Source: JADJPO01 sp963825645 (GTDB taxonomy: Bacteria > Actinomycetota > Actinomycetes > Actinomycetales > Kineosporiaceae). Taken from it: a stretch of 64,000 bases of DNA. Numbering within the stretch: position 1 is the first letter of the stretch; the number at the start of each line of letters is the position of its first letter. The DNA lies in NCBI GenBank assembly GCA_963825645.1, contig CAWGTT010000001.1, positions 124,001 to 188,000 on the forward strand, written 5' to 3'. Positions 34,690 through 42,749 of the stretch are shown piece by piece. A model generated the notes under the pieces. That model was given only the letters and a program-made list of their open reading frames with translations, was not told where the DNA came from and did not search any database. Position numbers and translations under genes: made by a program.

Positions 34690-35433
34690 CTACTTGCGGA
34701 CCTTCCCCTCCACCTGCACCACATTGTGCTCGCCGGTGATCAAGGCGTAGGTGGCCCCGGCCAGCACTGCGCCGAGAACCGGCGCCAGCCAGAACAGCCA
34801 GAGCTGACCCAGCGCCCAGGAGTCGGTGAAGAACGCGACGCCGGTGGACCGGGCCGGGTTCACCGAGGTGTTGGTCACCGGGATCGAGATCAGATGGATC
34901 AGGGTCAGCGCCAGGCCGATCGCGATCGGAGCGAAGCCGACCGGGGCGCGCCCGTCGGTGGCGCCAAGGATCACGTAGAGGAAGAACGCGGTCAGCACGA
35001 TCTCGATCACGAGGGCGGCGAGCAGAGTGTACCCACCGGGGGAGTGCTCGCCGTAGCCGTTGGCGGCGAAGCCCGACGCGTCGGCGTCGAAGCCGTCCTG
35101 GCCGCTGGCGACCAGGTAGAGGACGGCGGCGGCCGCGACCGCCGCGACCACCTGGGTGACGACATAGGCCGGCGCGTCCTTCCAGGGGAACCGCTTCGCC
35201 ATGGCCAGACCGATGGTGACTGCGGGGTTGAAGTGCCCGCCGGAGACGTGACCCACCGCGTAGGCCATGGTCAGCACGGACAGGCCGAAGGCGATAGCCA
35301 CACCGAGCAGCCCGACGCCGACGTCGGGGAAGCCCGCGGCCAGGACGGCGGTGCCACACCCGCCGAAGACCAGCCAGAACGTGCCGAGGAACTCTGCGCC
35401 CAGGCGCGAGGAGAGGGCAGGCGTGGCACGCAT
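34690..35433 (-). CDS. aqpZ: Aquaporin Z-type water channel
   Basis: MIP-family channel of 247 aa with six transmembrane helices and two half-helices. Both pore motifs are intact: GGHFNPAVTIGLA (first NPA, residues ~69-71) and NTSVNPARSTG (second, NPAR). His before the second NPA region and the narrow residues fit a water-selective pore of the AqpZ class rather than a glycerol facilitator, although the selectivity filter was judged by eye. An insert after helix 3 (ASGQDGFDADASGFAANGYGEHSPGG) is typical for AqpZ. A good ribosome site (GGGGAAGG) precedes the ATG. Confidence 0.92.
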   Translation of the reverse strand: MRATPALSSRLGAEFLGTFWLVFGGCGTAVLAAGFPDVGVGLLGVAIAFGLSVLTMAYAVGHVSGGHFNPAVTIGLAMAKRFPWKDAPAYVVTQVVAAVAAAAVLYLVASGQDGFDADASGFAANGYGEHSPGGYTLLAALVIEIVLTAFFLYVILGATDGRAPVGFAPIAIGLALTLIHLISIPVTNTSVNPARSTGVAFFTDSWALGQLWLFWLAPVLGAVLAGATYALITGEHNVVQVEGKVRK

Positions 35434-35524
35434 GTCGAACCTTCCCCGGGGTAGTCCCCGTAGGTGGACGATGAAACGACGATCAAGATACCGGCTGGGC
35501 TCCGGGGCAGGGGGCGAGGATGGC

Positions 35525-35530
35525 TAATCT
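35525..35530 (+). promoter_or_regulatory. Putative -10 box (TAATCT) for the CDF exporter
   Basis: TAATCT lies 28 bases before the ATG at 35559, leaving a short leader with the ribosome site AAGGAGA. No metal-regulator operator could be recognised in the 125-bp divergent gap. Confidence 0.35.
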
Positions 35531-35558
35531 GGCCGGACGCGGCTGAAGGAGACCGGTG

Positions 35559-36515
35559 ATGAGCCACGGTCACGGGCACGCGGGCCACCAGGCCCCCGGA
35601 TCCCACGGGGCCCACGCCGGAGCCCGGCATCGATGGCGGCTGCGCACGGCCTTCGCGGTCGTCGCGGCCTTCTTCCTCGTCGAGCTGGCTGCTGCCTGGG
35701 TCAGCGGGTCGCTGGCGTTGCTCGGCGACGCCGGGCACATGGCGGCCGACGTCGTCGCGCTCGGCGCCGCCCTGGTCGCCACGCGGGTCGCCACGCGCCC
35801 CGACCAGACCGGTCGGCGCACGTATGGCTCCTACCGGGCCGAGGTGTTCGCCTCGGGGCTGGCCGTGCTGCTCATGCTGGGTGTCGCCGGCTACGTGGCC
35901 GTCGAGGCCGTCGACCGGTTCGGGAGGGCGACCGGTTCTGCCCACGACGGCGTCGTAGGCGGCGTCCAGGCCGCTCCGCTGCTCGTCGTGGGCGCCCTCG
36001 GTCTGTTGGTCAACATCGCCGCACTACTGGTGCTGCGCGGCGGGGCCGGGGAGAGCCTGAACGTCAAGGGCGCCTATCTGGAGGTGCTCGCCGACGCGCT
36101 CGGCTCGGTCGGCGTCCTGGTGGCCGGGGGGTTGGTCGCGCTGACCGGCCGCTCCTGGTGGGACACGGTGGTGGCGCTGGCGATCGCGGCGTTCGTCGCC
36201 GTCCGGGCGGTGCTGCTCGGCCGCGAGGTGCTCGCCGTGCTGGGCCAGCACGCCCCCGCGGGACTCCACACGGACGACGTCGAGGCGGCCCTGCTCGCCG
36301 TCCCAGGGGTGATCGACGTTCATGACCTGCATCTGTGGACCCTCACATCGGGCATGACCGTGGCCACGGCCCACCTGCGGACCCGGGACGACGCCGACGC
36401 CCATGCCGTGCTGGACGACGCGCGGCAGGTGATGCGGGAGGCCTTCGTGATCGAACACGCGACCTTGCAGGTCGAGCCGGCCAGCCACACCGGGTGCGAG
36501 GAGGTCGCCTGGTAG
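35559..36515 (+). CDS. Cation diffusion facilitator (Zn2+/Cd2+/Co2+ efflux)
   Basis: 318 aa, six transmembrane helices plus a C-terminal cytosolic domain. The N-terminus is His-rich (SHGHGHAGHQAPGSHGAHAG), a common zinc-capture tail. Transport-site motif in TM2: LLGDAGHMAADVVALGAAL (HxxxD). In TM5 the usual HVLGD is YLEVLADALGSVGV, with Glu in place of the His. C-terminal metal-binding domain: VPGVIDVHDLHLWTLTSGMTVATAHL. It exports divalent metal in exchange for protons. GTG 35556 and ATG 35559 compete; the ATG is better spaced from AAGGAGA. Confidence 0.92.
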   Translation: MSHGHGHAGHQAPGSHGAHAGARHRWRLRTAFAVVAAFFLVELAAAWVSGSLALLGDAGHMAADVVALGAALVATRVATRPDQTGRRTYGSYRAEVFASGLAVLLMLGVAGYVAVEAVDRFGRATGSAHDGVVGGVQAAPLLVVGALGLLVNIAALLVLRGGAGESLNVKGAYLEVLADALGSVGVLVAGGLVALTGRSWWDTVVALAIAAFVAVRAVLLGREVLAVLGQHAPAGLHTDDVEAALLAVPGVIDVHDLHLWTLTSGMTVATAHLRTRDDADAHAVLDDARQVMREAFVIEHATLQVEPASHTGCEEVAW

Positions 36516-36553
36516 GCATTCAGCCGGGCCGACGGGGAGCCGAACTCCTACAG

Positions 36554-37954
36554 ATGAGTGCTCGCCGCCGGATCGCGTGGCCGGCCGCGGTCGTCACCGC
36601 GGTGGCGACCGCGGCCGTCTCCCCGCTGGTGGCGGCACCGCTGGTGGGTCCCGCCTGGGCCGAGCGGATGCCCGGTGGCCCGCAGCGCACCGTCACCTCG
36701 GCCGGCAGTATCGACTCGGTCACCGTGACCGGCCCGGCACGACTGGACACTGCCTCGACGGTCACCGCCAAGGCCGTGGTGCGTGTGCCGGCTCGCACCC
36801 AGGCCGATCTCACGATGACCCTCGCCGGGCGGACCTGCCGCTCCACGCAGGCGCTGCCCTCCGGGCGCTCGACGGTGCAGGTGACCTGCGAGGTGACCCC
36901 GCGCGCCGAGCACGTGCCCTCTCTGCCCGCGACGGTCGAGGTGGTGCTGGACCGGGTGACCGGCGCCACGATGCGGCGGGCGACGCGTCGGGTCCAGCGG
37001 TCGGTGGCCATCGACGACGGCGCGCCGGTTCCGCTCGACCAGGCCGCAGGGCGCTGGCAGGCGCTGTCCGCCGCGCTGCACGAGGAGGCGAGCGAGCTGC
37101 CGAAGTCGGTATACCAGGCTGCCTCGCGCTACTCCTCGGCGAACCTGGCCTCCGAGGTCTGGCGTGAGGCACAGGCCAGCGGGTGGCACAGCTCCGCGAC
37201 CCAGGCCCTGCTGGCCCGGTTGATGGCGACCCGCAAGCCGGACGGCGGGTATGGGCTCGGTGCGCCGTGGGACGCCTACGACGACGGCAGCCTGAACCCG
37301 GTCCAGACCACCTACACGGTCACCACCTCCGGACACGTCGGCTGGCTGCTGCTGGAGGGCTACAAGGCGGGGGCGCTTCCTACGGGCGGGCTCAGCTCAG
37401 CCGTCGACGCGATGCTGGTCATGCCGCGCCTGAACGGCGGCACCTGCTTCGCCTACTCGAACTCCACGCACGATGCCGGCCTGCCCTGCGTCTACAACGT
37501 CAGCCACGGTGCCGCGGCGTTCCTGGTGCAGGTGCGCGAGCTGACCAGCTACCGCGCCGAGGACATCGACCGGATCCTGCTGGCGCTGCGGTCCCGGCTG
37601 GCCGACGGGTACAACCCGGCGACCGGGTATTGGGCGTACATGGCCGGTTCGACGAAAGCGCAGGACGTCTCGCACCAGGTGTACACGGCCAAGAGCGTGG
37701 ACATCGTCGACCCCTCGTTCCATGCGGTGGATCGGATGATGGCGCTGCCCTGGTGGCGTCAGCCGGGCGGGATGACCCAGTCCGCCTCGGCGCTCGCCTC
37801 GGCGATGATAGATATCGCCAAGGACTGCCGGTACACGCGGTCCCCGGCCGTTCTGCTGGCCGCCGAGCGGGCCCTGGACACCGGCGCACCCTCCTTCACC
37901 GTGCTCGGGATGGCCGCGGTGGCCGACGAGATCGTGGGCACCTGCTTCGCGTGA
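36554..37954 (+). CDS. Secreted protein of unknown function
   Basis: 466 aa with a clear signal peptide: RRRIAWPAAVVTAVATAAVSP, cleavage probably after GPAWA or AAPLVGPAWA (~residue 40). The first third (40-155) is beta-rich and cysteine-poor apart from one pair, an extracellular-looking domain. The remainder is helical, with repeated phrases such as TQALLARLMATRKPDGGYGLG and TGYWAYMAG, reminiscent of the alpha/alpha-barrel of terpene-cyclase or alpha-2-macroglobulin-like folds, but I cannot assign it. Four cysteines in GTCFAYS..LPCVYN and DCRY..GTCFA may form disulfides. The start is the ATG at 36554; no strong ribosome site is seen. Confidence 0.7.
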   Translation: MSARRRIAWPAAVVTAVATAAVSPLVAAPLVGPAWAERMPGGPQRTVTSAGSIDSVTVTGPARLDTASTVTAKAVVRVPARTQADLTMTLAGRTCRSTQALPSGRSTVQVTCEVTPRAEHVPSLPATVEVVLDRVTGATMRRATRRVQRSVAIDDGAPVPLDQAAGRWQALSAALHEEASELPKSVYQAASRYSSANLASEVWREAQASGWHSSATQALLARLMATRKPDGGYGLGAPWDAYDDGSLNPVQTTYTVTTSGHVGWLLLEGYKAGALPTGGLSSAVDAMLVMPRLNGGTCFAYSNSTHDAGLPCVYNVSHGAAAFLVQVRELTSYRAEDIDRILLALRSRLADGYNPATGYWAYMAGSTKAQDVSHQVYTAKSVDIVDPSFHAVDRMMALPWWRQPGGMTQSASALASAMIDIAKDCRYTRSPAVLLAAERALDTGAPSFTVLGMAAVADEIVGTCFA

Positions 37955-37990
37955 GTGGATGCGCCGGCCCCGAAATCGTCACGGTAGGCT

Positions 37991-38072
37991 GTCCGCGCTG
38001 CGACTGGCGCAAGGTGGGTCACCACCGGGGAGCGGCAGTATCGTCCCGTGAGGGGTCGTCCGCCTGGGCCCG
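37991..38072 (+). ncRNA. ZTP riboswitch (pfl motif) upstream of glyA
   Basis: The conserved blocks of the ZTP/ZMP aptamer occur in order: GCGACTGGCG (38000-38009), a GGTGGGTCACCACCGGGGAGC hairpin (from 38013) and, after a variable linker, CCGCCTGGGC (38060-38069). A TAGGCT -10 box (37985-37990) would start the RNA about at 37997. ZTP riboswitches sense AICAR derivatives that build up when 10-formyl-THF is short and switch on folate and one-carbon genes. glyA and folD directly downstream are classic targets. How it switches is unclear; no obvious terminator precedes the glyA ribosome site. Confidence 0.88.
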
Positions 38073-38137
38073 GGGCGTTGACCGAAGCCGCCCATGGCCC
38101 CCCGAAGGCCAGTCCCACGTTCCGATCAGGAGTTCGA

Positions 38138-39448
38138 ATGGCCCAGCCAACCGCCACAGCAGTAGCCCCCGCGTCAGCGCGGGTCACCACCTCCGCGTTG
38201 ACCGAGACCGATCCCGAGCTGGCAGCCATCCTCGACGGGGAGCTGGCCCGCCAGCGCGGCACCCTGGAGATGATCGCCAGCGAGAACTTCGCGCCTCGCG
38301 CCGTCCTCGAGGCCCAGGGCAGCGTGCTGACCAACAAGTACGCCGAGGGCTATCCGGGCAAGCGGTACTACGGCGGGTGTGAGGAGGTCGACAAGGCCGA
38401 GCAGCTCGCGATCGACCGGGTCACGGCGCTCTACGGTGCCGTCTACGCCAACGTCCAGCCGCACTCGGGTGCCCAGGCCAACGCGGCCGCGATGCACGCG
38501 CTGATCCGTCCGGGTGACGCGATCCTCGGCCTCGAGCTCGCCCACGGCGGGCACCTCACCCACGGCATGAAGATCAACTTCAGTGGTCGGCTCTACAAGG
38601 TCGCCTCCTACGGCGTCGACCCACAGACCTTCCTCATCGACATGGACATGGTGCGGGACCGCGCCCTGGAGCATCGGCCGAAGCTGATCATTGCCGGCTG
38701 GTCGGCGTACCCGCGTCAGCTCGACTTCGCGTCGTTCCGGGCGATCGCCGACGAGGTCGGCGCGCTGCTCATGGTCGACATGGCGCATTTCTCCGGTCTG
38801 GTCGCCGCCGGCCTGCACCCGAATCCGGTGCCCTACGCGCACGTCACGACGTCGACCACGCACAAGACGCTCGCCGGTCCCCGCGGCGGCATGATCCTGG
38901 CCGGTACCGACGAGCACACCCGGGTGTTCCAGTCCGCGGTCTTCCCGGGCCAGCAGGGCGGGCCGTTGATGCATGTGATCGCGGCCAAGGCCGCCGCGTT
39001 CAAGATCGCTGCGACTGAGGAGTTCGCCGAGCGCCAGCGGCGCACCCTGAGTGGAGCCCGGCTGCTCGCCGAGCGGCTCACCGCCTCCGACGCCGCTGCG
39101 GCCGGCGTCTCGGTGCTCACCGGCGGCACCGACGTCCACCTCGTGCTGGTCGACCTGCGCGACTCACGCCTCGACGGTCAGCAGGCCGAGGACCGGCTGC
39201 ACGAGGTCGGCATCACGGTCAACCGCAATGCCGTGCCCTTCGACCCTCGTCCGCCGATGATCACCTCCGGCCTGCGGATCGGCACTCCGGCCTTGGCCAC
39301 ACGTGGTTTCGGCGATGCCGAGTTCGCCGAGGTGGCCGACGTGATCGCCCAGGCCCTGCAGCCCACCTGTGACGTCGCTGGGCTGCGCGGGCGGGTGGCG
39401 AAGCTGGCCGAGGCCTACCCGCTCTACGAGGGTCTCGAGTCCTGGTGA
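38138..39448 (+). CDS. glyA: Serine hydroxymethyltransferase
   Basis: PLP enzyme of 436 aa converting serine plus THF to glycine plus 5,10-methylene-THF, the main one-carbon entry point. Seen: GTLEMIASENFAPRAVLEAQGS, LTNKYAEGYPGKRYYGGCE, HSGAQANAA, LAHGGHLTHG, the PLP lysine in TTSTTHKTLAGPRGG (Lys243), and SGLRIGTPALATRGF near the end. The frame is open upstream through the riboswitch, but the ATG at 38138 has AGGAG at 38128-38132. It is probably controlled by the ZTP riboswitch in its leader. The stop overlaps the folD GTG. Confidence 0.97.
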   Translation: MAQPTATAVAPASARVTTSALTETDPELAAILDGELARQRGTLEMIASENFAPRAVLEAQGSVLTNKYAEGYPGKRYYGGCEEVDKAEQLAIDRVTALYGAVYANVQPHSGAQANAAAMHALIRPGDAILGLELAHGGHLTHGMKINFSGRLYKVASYGVDPQTFLIDMDMVRDRALEHRPKLIIAGWSAYPRQLDFASFRAIADEVGALLMVDMAHFSGLVAAGLHPNPVPYAHVTTSTTHKTLAGPRGGMILAGTDEHTRVFQSAVFPGQQGGPLMHVIAAKAAAFKIAATEEFAERQRRTLSGARLLAERLTASDAAAAGVSVLTGGTDVHLVLVDLRDSRLDGQQAEDRLHEVGITVNRNAVPFDPRPPMITSGLRIGTPALATRGFGDAEFAEVADVIAQALQPTCDVAGLRGRVAKLAEAYPLYEGLESW

Positions 39449-40338
39449 GCGATGGCCTCCGGGCGCGGCGGCTGGACGGTAGGGCCACCGCTGCGGCGAT
39501 CAAAGCCGAGCTGGCGCAACGGGTCTCGGCTCTCGCCGAGCGTGGGATCCGGCCCGGGCTGGGCACCGTGTTGGTCGGTGAGGACCCGGGCAGCCGCGCC
39601 TATGTGGCGGGCAAGCACCGTGACTGCGCCGAGGTCGGCATCGCCTCGATCCGGGTCGACCTGCCCGACACCGCGACCCAGGCGGACGTCGAGGCGGCGG
39701 TGGCTCGGCTGAACGCCGACCCCGACTGCACCGGCTACATCGTCCAGCTGCCGCTGCCCCGGGGACTGGACTGCGACGCAGTGCTCGAGCTGATGGACCC
39801 GGACAAGGACGCCGACGGTCTGCACCCGACCAACCTCGGCCGGCTGGTGCTCAACGTGAGCCGGCCGATGACCTCCCCACTGCCGTGCACACCGCGGGGC
39901 ATCGTTGAGCTGCTCGACCGGCACGGTGTCTCGCTGAAGGGAGCTCAGGTGTGCGTGGTGGGCCGCGGGGTGACCGTGGGCCGTCCGCTGGGACTGCTGC
40001 TCACCCGGCGCGACGTCAATGCGACGGTCACTCTGTGCCACACCGGGACGACGAACCTCGCCGAGCACGTGGCCGCCGCTGACGTCGTGGTCGCCGCGGC
40101 GGGGGTGCCGGGGATCATCACCGCGTCGATGGTCAAGCCCGGGGCTGTGGTGCTCGACGTCGGGATCTCCCGGGTTGAGTCCTCGGACGGGACGGCGAGA
40201 ATGATCGGCGACCTCGCCCCGGACGTGTCCTCGGTCGCGGGCTGGGTGGCGCCGATGCCCGGTGGCGTGGGACCGATGACCCGGGCGATGCTGCTGGCCA
40301 ACGTGGTCGAGGCCGCCGAGCGGGCGGACGCCGGGTAG
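39445..40338 (+). CDS. folD: Bifunctional methylene-THF dehydrogenase/methenyl-THF cyclohydrolase
   Basis: 297 aa. Oxidises 5,10-methylene-THF and hydrolyses the product to 10-formyl-THF, the donor used by PurN and PurH. Seen: catalytic YVAGK (Tyr53, Lys57), GYIVQLPLPRGLD, DPDKDADGLHPTN, the substrate/cofactor cleft PCTPRGIVELL, the Rossmann VVGRGVTVGRPLGLLL and VGISRV..PMPGGVGPMTRAML. Starts with GTG overlapping the glyA stop (GTGA), so it shares the ZTP-controlled transcript. An Arg-rich start is typical. Confidence 0.97.
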   Translation: MSDGLRARRLDGRATAAAIKAELAQRVSALAERGIRPGLGTVLVGEDPGSRAYVAGKHRDCAEVGIASIRVDLPDTATQADVEAAVARLNADPDCTGYIVQLPLPRGLDCDAVLELMDPDKDADGLHPTNLGRLVLNVSRPMTSPLPCTPRGIVELLDRHGVSLKGAQVCVVGRGVTVGRPLGLLLTRRDVNATVTLCHTGTTNLAEHVAAADVVVAAAGVPGIITASMVKPGAVVLDVGISRVESSDGTARMIGDLAPDVSSVAGWVAPMPGGVGPMTRAMLLANVVEAAERADAG

Positions 40339-40343
40339 ACCCG

Positions 40344-41117
40344 GTGGCCCCCACCGCCGGCGAGGCGATCACGCGGGAGCTGGTCGCTCTGGCCGACGAC
40401 GACTGCGACCGGGTGGCCGGCACAGCGCGCTACCTGCAGATGGAGCCCGGCGGCTACGGCGAGGGCGACCAGCTGCTGGGGGTCCGCGTGCCGGCGGTTC
40501 GCCAGGTGGTCCGCGCTCACCGCCGTCTGGCCACGCCCCGCGACGTGGTCTCGTTGTGGTCGAGCGAGTGGCACGAGGTGCGCCTGGCCGGGTGCGTGCT
40601 CGCCTGCGAGCTGGCTCGCCGTGGCGACACGACGATGCGCACTACGTTGGCTCAGTCACTGCTCGAGCACACCGACCGGGTCGACAACTGGGACCTGGTC
40701 GACACCGTTGCGCCGGTGGTGCTCGGCGAATGGTTGATCGACCGGCCGGATCGGGGCGTGCTGGACGCCCTGGCGGCCTCGCCGTCGCTGTGGGAGCGGC
40801 GCCTCGCCGTCGTCGCCACGCTCTCCTTGATCCGGGCGGGGCAGTTCGCCGAGATTCTTCGGCTGTCCGAGGCGCTGCTGGCCGACCCACACCACCTGGT
40901 GCACAAGGCGGTCGGTTGGATGTTGCGCGAGGTCGGTCTGCGGAACCGGGCCGTGTTCAACGGCTTCCTCGACCAGCACGCCGGCGAGATGCCCCGCATC
41001 ATGCTCCGCTATGCGCTGGAGAAGCATGAGCCCGCCGAACGGGCTCGCTACCTGGGCCGCCCGTTCCACGCGCCTGTCGTCGTGAAGGACGCGCGGGGGT
41101 CGGGTGGAGTCAGCTGA
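40344..41117 (+). CDS. AlkD-like DNA alkylation repair protein
   Basis: 257 aa, all-helical HEAT-like repeat protein related to AlkD, a glycosylase that removes bulky or cationic alkylated bases (N3/N7-alkylpurines). Conserved features: QLLGVRVPAVRQVVRAH, SSEWHEVRLAGCVLACE, the Trp-Asp pair in RVDNWDLVDTVAPVVLG, Arg in SLWERRLAVVATL and Trp in HKAVGWMLREVG, which match the AlkD DNA/base-binding residues. It begins with GTG 5 bp after folD and may be cotranscribed. Its tail overlaps the convergent flavoprotein gene by 8 bp. Confidence 0.85.
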   Translation: MAPTAGEAITRELVALADDDCDRVAGTARYLQMEPGGYGEGDQLLGVRVPAVRQVVRAHRRLATPRDVVSLWSSEWHEVRLAGCVLACELARRGDTTMRTTLAQSLLEHTDRVDNWDLVDTVAPVVLGEWLIDRPDRGVLDALAASPSLWERRLAVVATLSLIRAGQFAEILRLSEALLADPHHLVHKAVGWMLREVGLRNRAVFNGFLDQHAGEMPRIMLRYALEKHEPAERARYLGRPFHAPVVVKDARGSGGVS

Positions 41118-42612
41118 GCAGGTAGTCGATCACGTCCTTGGCCGAGTATCCGGGAGGATCGTCGGAGGCGGTACCGGCTCGTGCCGCAGCAGCGGACAGC
41201 ATCTCGGCGACCGGGGTGAGGTCCTCGCCCGTGGTGACCAGGGCCGGCTCGACCCGCCCGCCGGGGCGGCGCTGCGCGTACCCCGCGCTGGCGAACAGTG
41301 CGTTGCACAGGCACACCCGGCCGGCGATGTTCGCCTCGCGGCCGCCCTTTCGCAGGTAGGCCGCCTTCGGTTCTGCCGGGCACCGGTAGTCGACCGTCTC
41401 GCCGTCCTTGAGATAGGCGCTACGCAGAACGCCCAGGTCGCACACGGGGCGGCGCTCGGCCGCGACGTCGGGGTCGGTCAGGGTCCCCGGAAGCTCGGCC
41501 ACCCGGAACGGGAAGCCGGTGGGGGAGACCCGCCAGTCGGCCCGAACCCCCACGCCGTCGCCGGCCACTGCGGCGCGGACGGCGTTCTTGACCTGGGGGG
41601 AGAAGCCCGACTCGTCGCAGTAGGCGAACACGGTACCCACCTGGATGCCGACCGCACCGAGCCGACGGGCCTGCTGGTACTGCTGCGGTGTGCCGTACGA
41701 CCCGGCGAGCCACACCGGCAGGCCGAGGGCGCGCAGGGCGTCGATGTCGACCTCGTCGCGGGCGCCGTAGACCGGCTGGTCCCGCTCGTCCAGCTGGCGG
41801 GGTCCGCGTGGTGGCGCGTTGTGCCCCCCGGCCCGGGGACCCTCGACCACGAAGCCGTCCGGTCGTGTCCGGGAGTCCTCGGCCAGGTGGCGCGCCAGGT
41901 CGCTCGAGGCCACGATCGCGAGCACGTCGGGCCTACGCAGACCGGCGCGACGTGCGGTACCCACATCGGCCGGGTCGAAGCGGACCTGGCCGATCGCGTC
42001 ATCTGAGCGTGCCCCCTGGACCCGCACCGACAAGGTCACCGGTCGATGCTCGCTGAGCAGGCGGACCATCTCGGGGATATCGGCCGGGCTGCCGGCACCG
42101 ACCAGCACGTAGTCGACCCCGGCCAGCATCGCGCCGTACAGAGAGGCCGGCAGCGGCAGCTCGATCTTGCGCAGGTAGTTCACGCCGACGAGGCCGTCGT
42201 GGCCCTCCTTGGCCAGGTAGACCTCGACGAAGTTGGCCGCCACGGTCAGCTCGACCAGCCGCTGCGAGGAGGCCAGGGTGTGTCGCGGCACCTGTCGGAA
42301 CGCCGCATCCGGTGCGATGCCACCTTCGACGAAGTAGGAGTCGATTATCCAACGGGCGACTTCGGGCACCGGGAAGGCGGCCAGGGCCCGGCGCACCGCG
42401 CCGTCCGGGTCGCCACTCTGCAGCCGGCGGGTGCACAGCACGTCCACGGCGGTACCGGAGACCACCCCGAGCTGGCCGGTCGTCGAGACGGCCCGGGCCA
42501 GTCGCCAGTCAGAGACGGCCACCCCCATGCCGCCCTGGATGATCGCTGGTGCCTGACGTGCGGGCCGCGCAGCGGAGGCGTCGATGCTCGGGTCGGTCGT
42601 GGGAACGGACAT
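41110..42612 (-). CDS. PfaD/nitronate monooxygenase-like FMN protein
   Basis: 500 aa, FMN-binding TIM barrel. Seen: APAIIQGGMGVAVSDWRLARAVS at the N-terminus, VVSGTAVDVL, ANFVEVYLAKEGHDGLVGVNYL, FVVEGPRAGGHN and LPVWLAGSYGTPQQYQQARRLGAVGIQVGTVFAY. The C-terminal ~100 residues carry a Cys-containing region (YRCPAEPKAAYLRKGG, GRVCLCNALFAS) as in PfaD-like proteins of polyunsaturated-fatty-acid/polyketide pathways. No PKS or fatty acid synthase gene is nearby, so the substrate is unknown; databases call such proteins nitronate monooxygenase. The start at 42612 (MSVPTTDPS) has GAGGGA upstream. An 18-bp palindrome lies 55 bp upstream, probably in its promoter. Confidence 0.82.
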   Translation of the reverse strand: MSVPTTDPSIDASAARPARQAPAIIQGGMGVAVSDWRLARAVSTTGQLGVVSGTAVDVLCTRRLQSGDPDGAVRRALAAFPVPEVARWIIDSYFVEGGIAPDAAFRQVPRHTLASSQRLVELTVAANFVEVYLAKEGHDGLVGVNYLRKIELPLPASLYGAMLAGVDYVLVGAGSPADIPEMVRLLSEHRPVTLSVRVQGARSDDAIGQVRFDPADVGTARRAGLRRPDVLAIVASSDLARHLAEDSRTRPDGFVVEGPRAGGHNAPPRGPRQLDERDQPVYGARDEVDIDALRALGLPVWLAGSYGTPQQYQQARRLGAVGIQVGTVFAYCDESGFSPQVKNAVRAAVAGDGVGVRADWRVSPTGFPFRVAELPGTLTDPDVAAERRPVCDLGVLRSAYLKDGETVDYRCPAEPKAAYLRKGGREANIAGRVCLCNALFASAGYAQRRPGGRVEPALVTTGEDLTPVAEMLSAAAARAGTASDDPPGYSAKDVIDYLLS

Positions 42613-42666
42613 TACGGGTCCCTCGCTGTGGGTGTTCCTGCGGTTGCCACAATCTACGGTTGCGTA

Positions 42667-42684
42667 ACCTACGGTACCGTAGGT
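42667..42684. promoter_or_regulatory. 18-bp perfect palindrome, candidate repressor operator
   Basis: ACCTACGGTACCGTAGGT reads the same on both strands and sits in the 137-bp divergent gap between the flavoprotein (-) and DUF2157 (+) genes. A half-copy, CTACGGTTGCGTA, lies next to it. Size and symmetry fit a TetR-type dimer site. No regulator gene is adjacent, so the protein must be encoded elsewhere. Confidence 0.65.
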
Positions 42685-42749
42685 AGTGGCTTTTCCCGTC
42701 ATCGACACGGTGTGGCGCCGGTCTCTCCGGGGAAGGGGAGAATGGGGTC

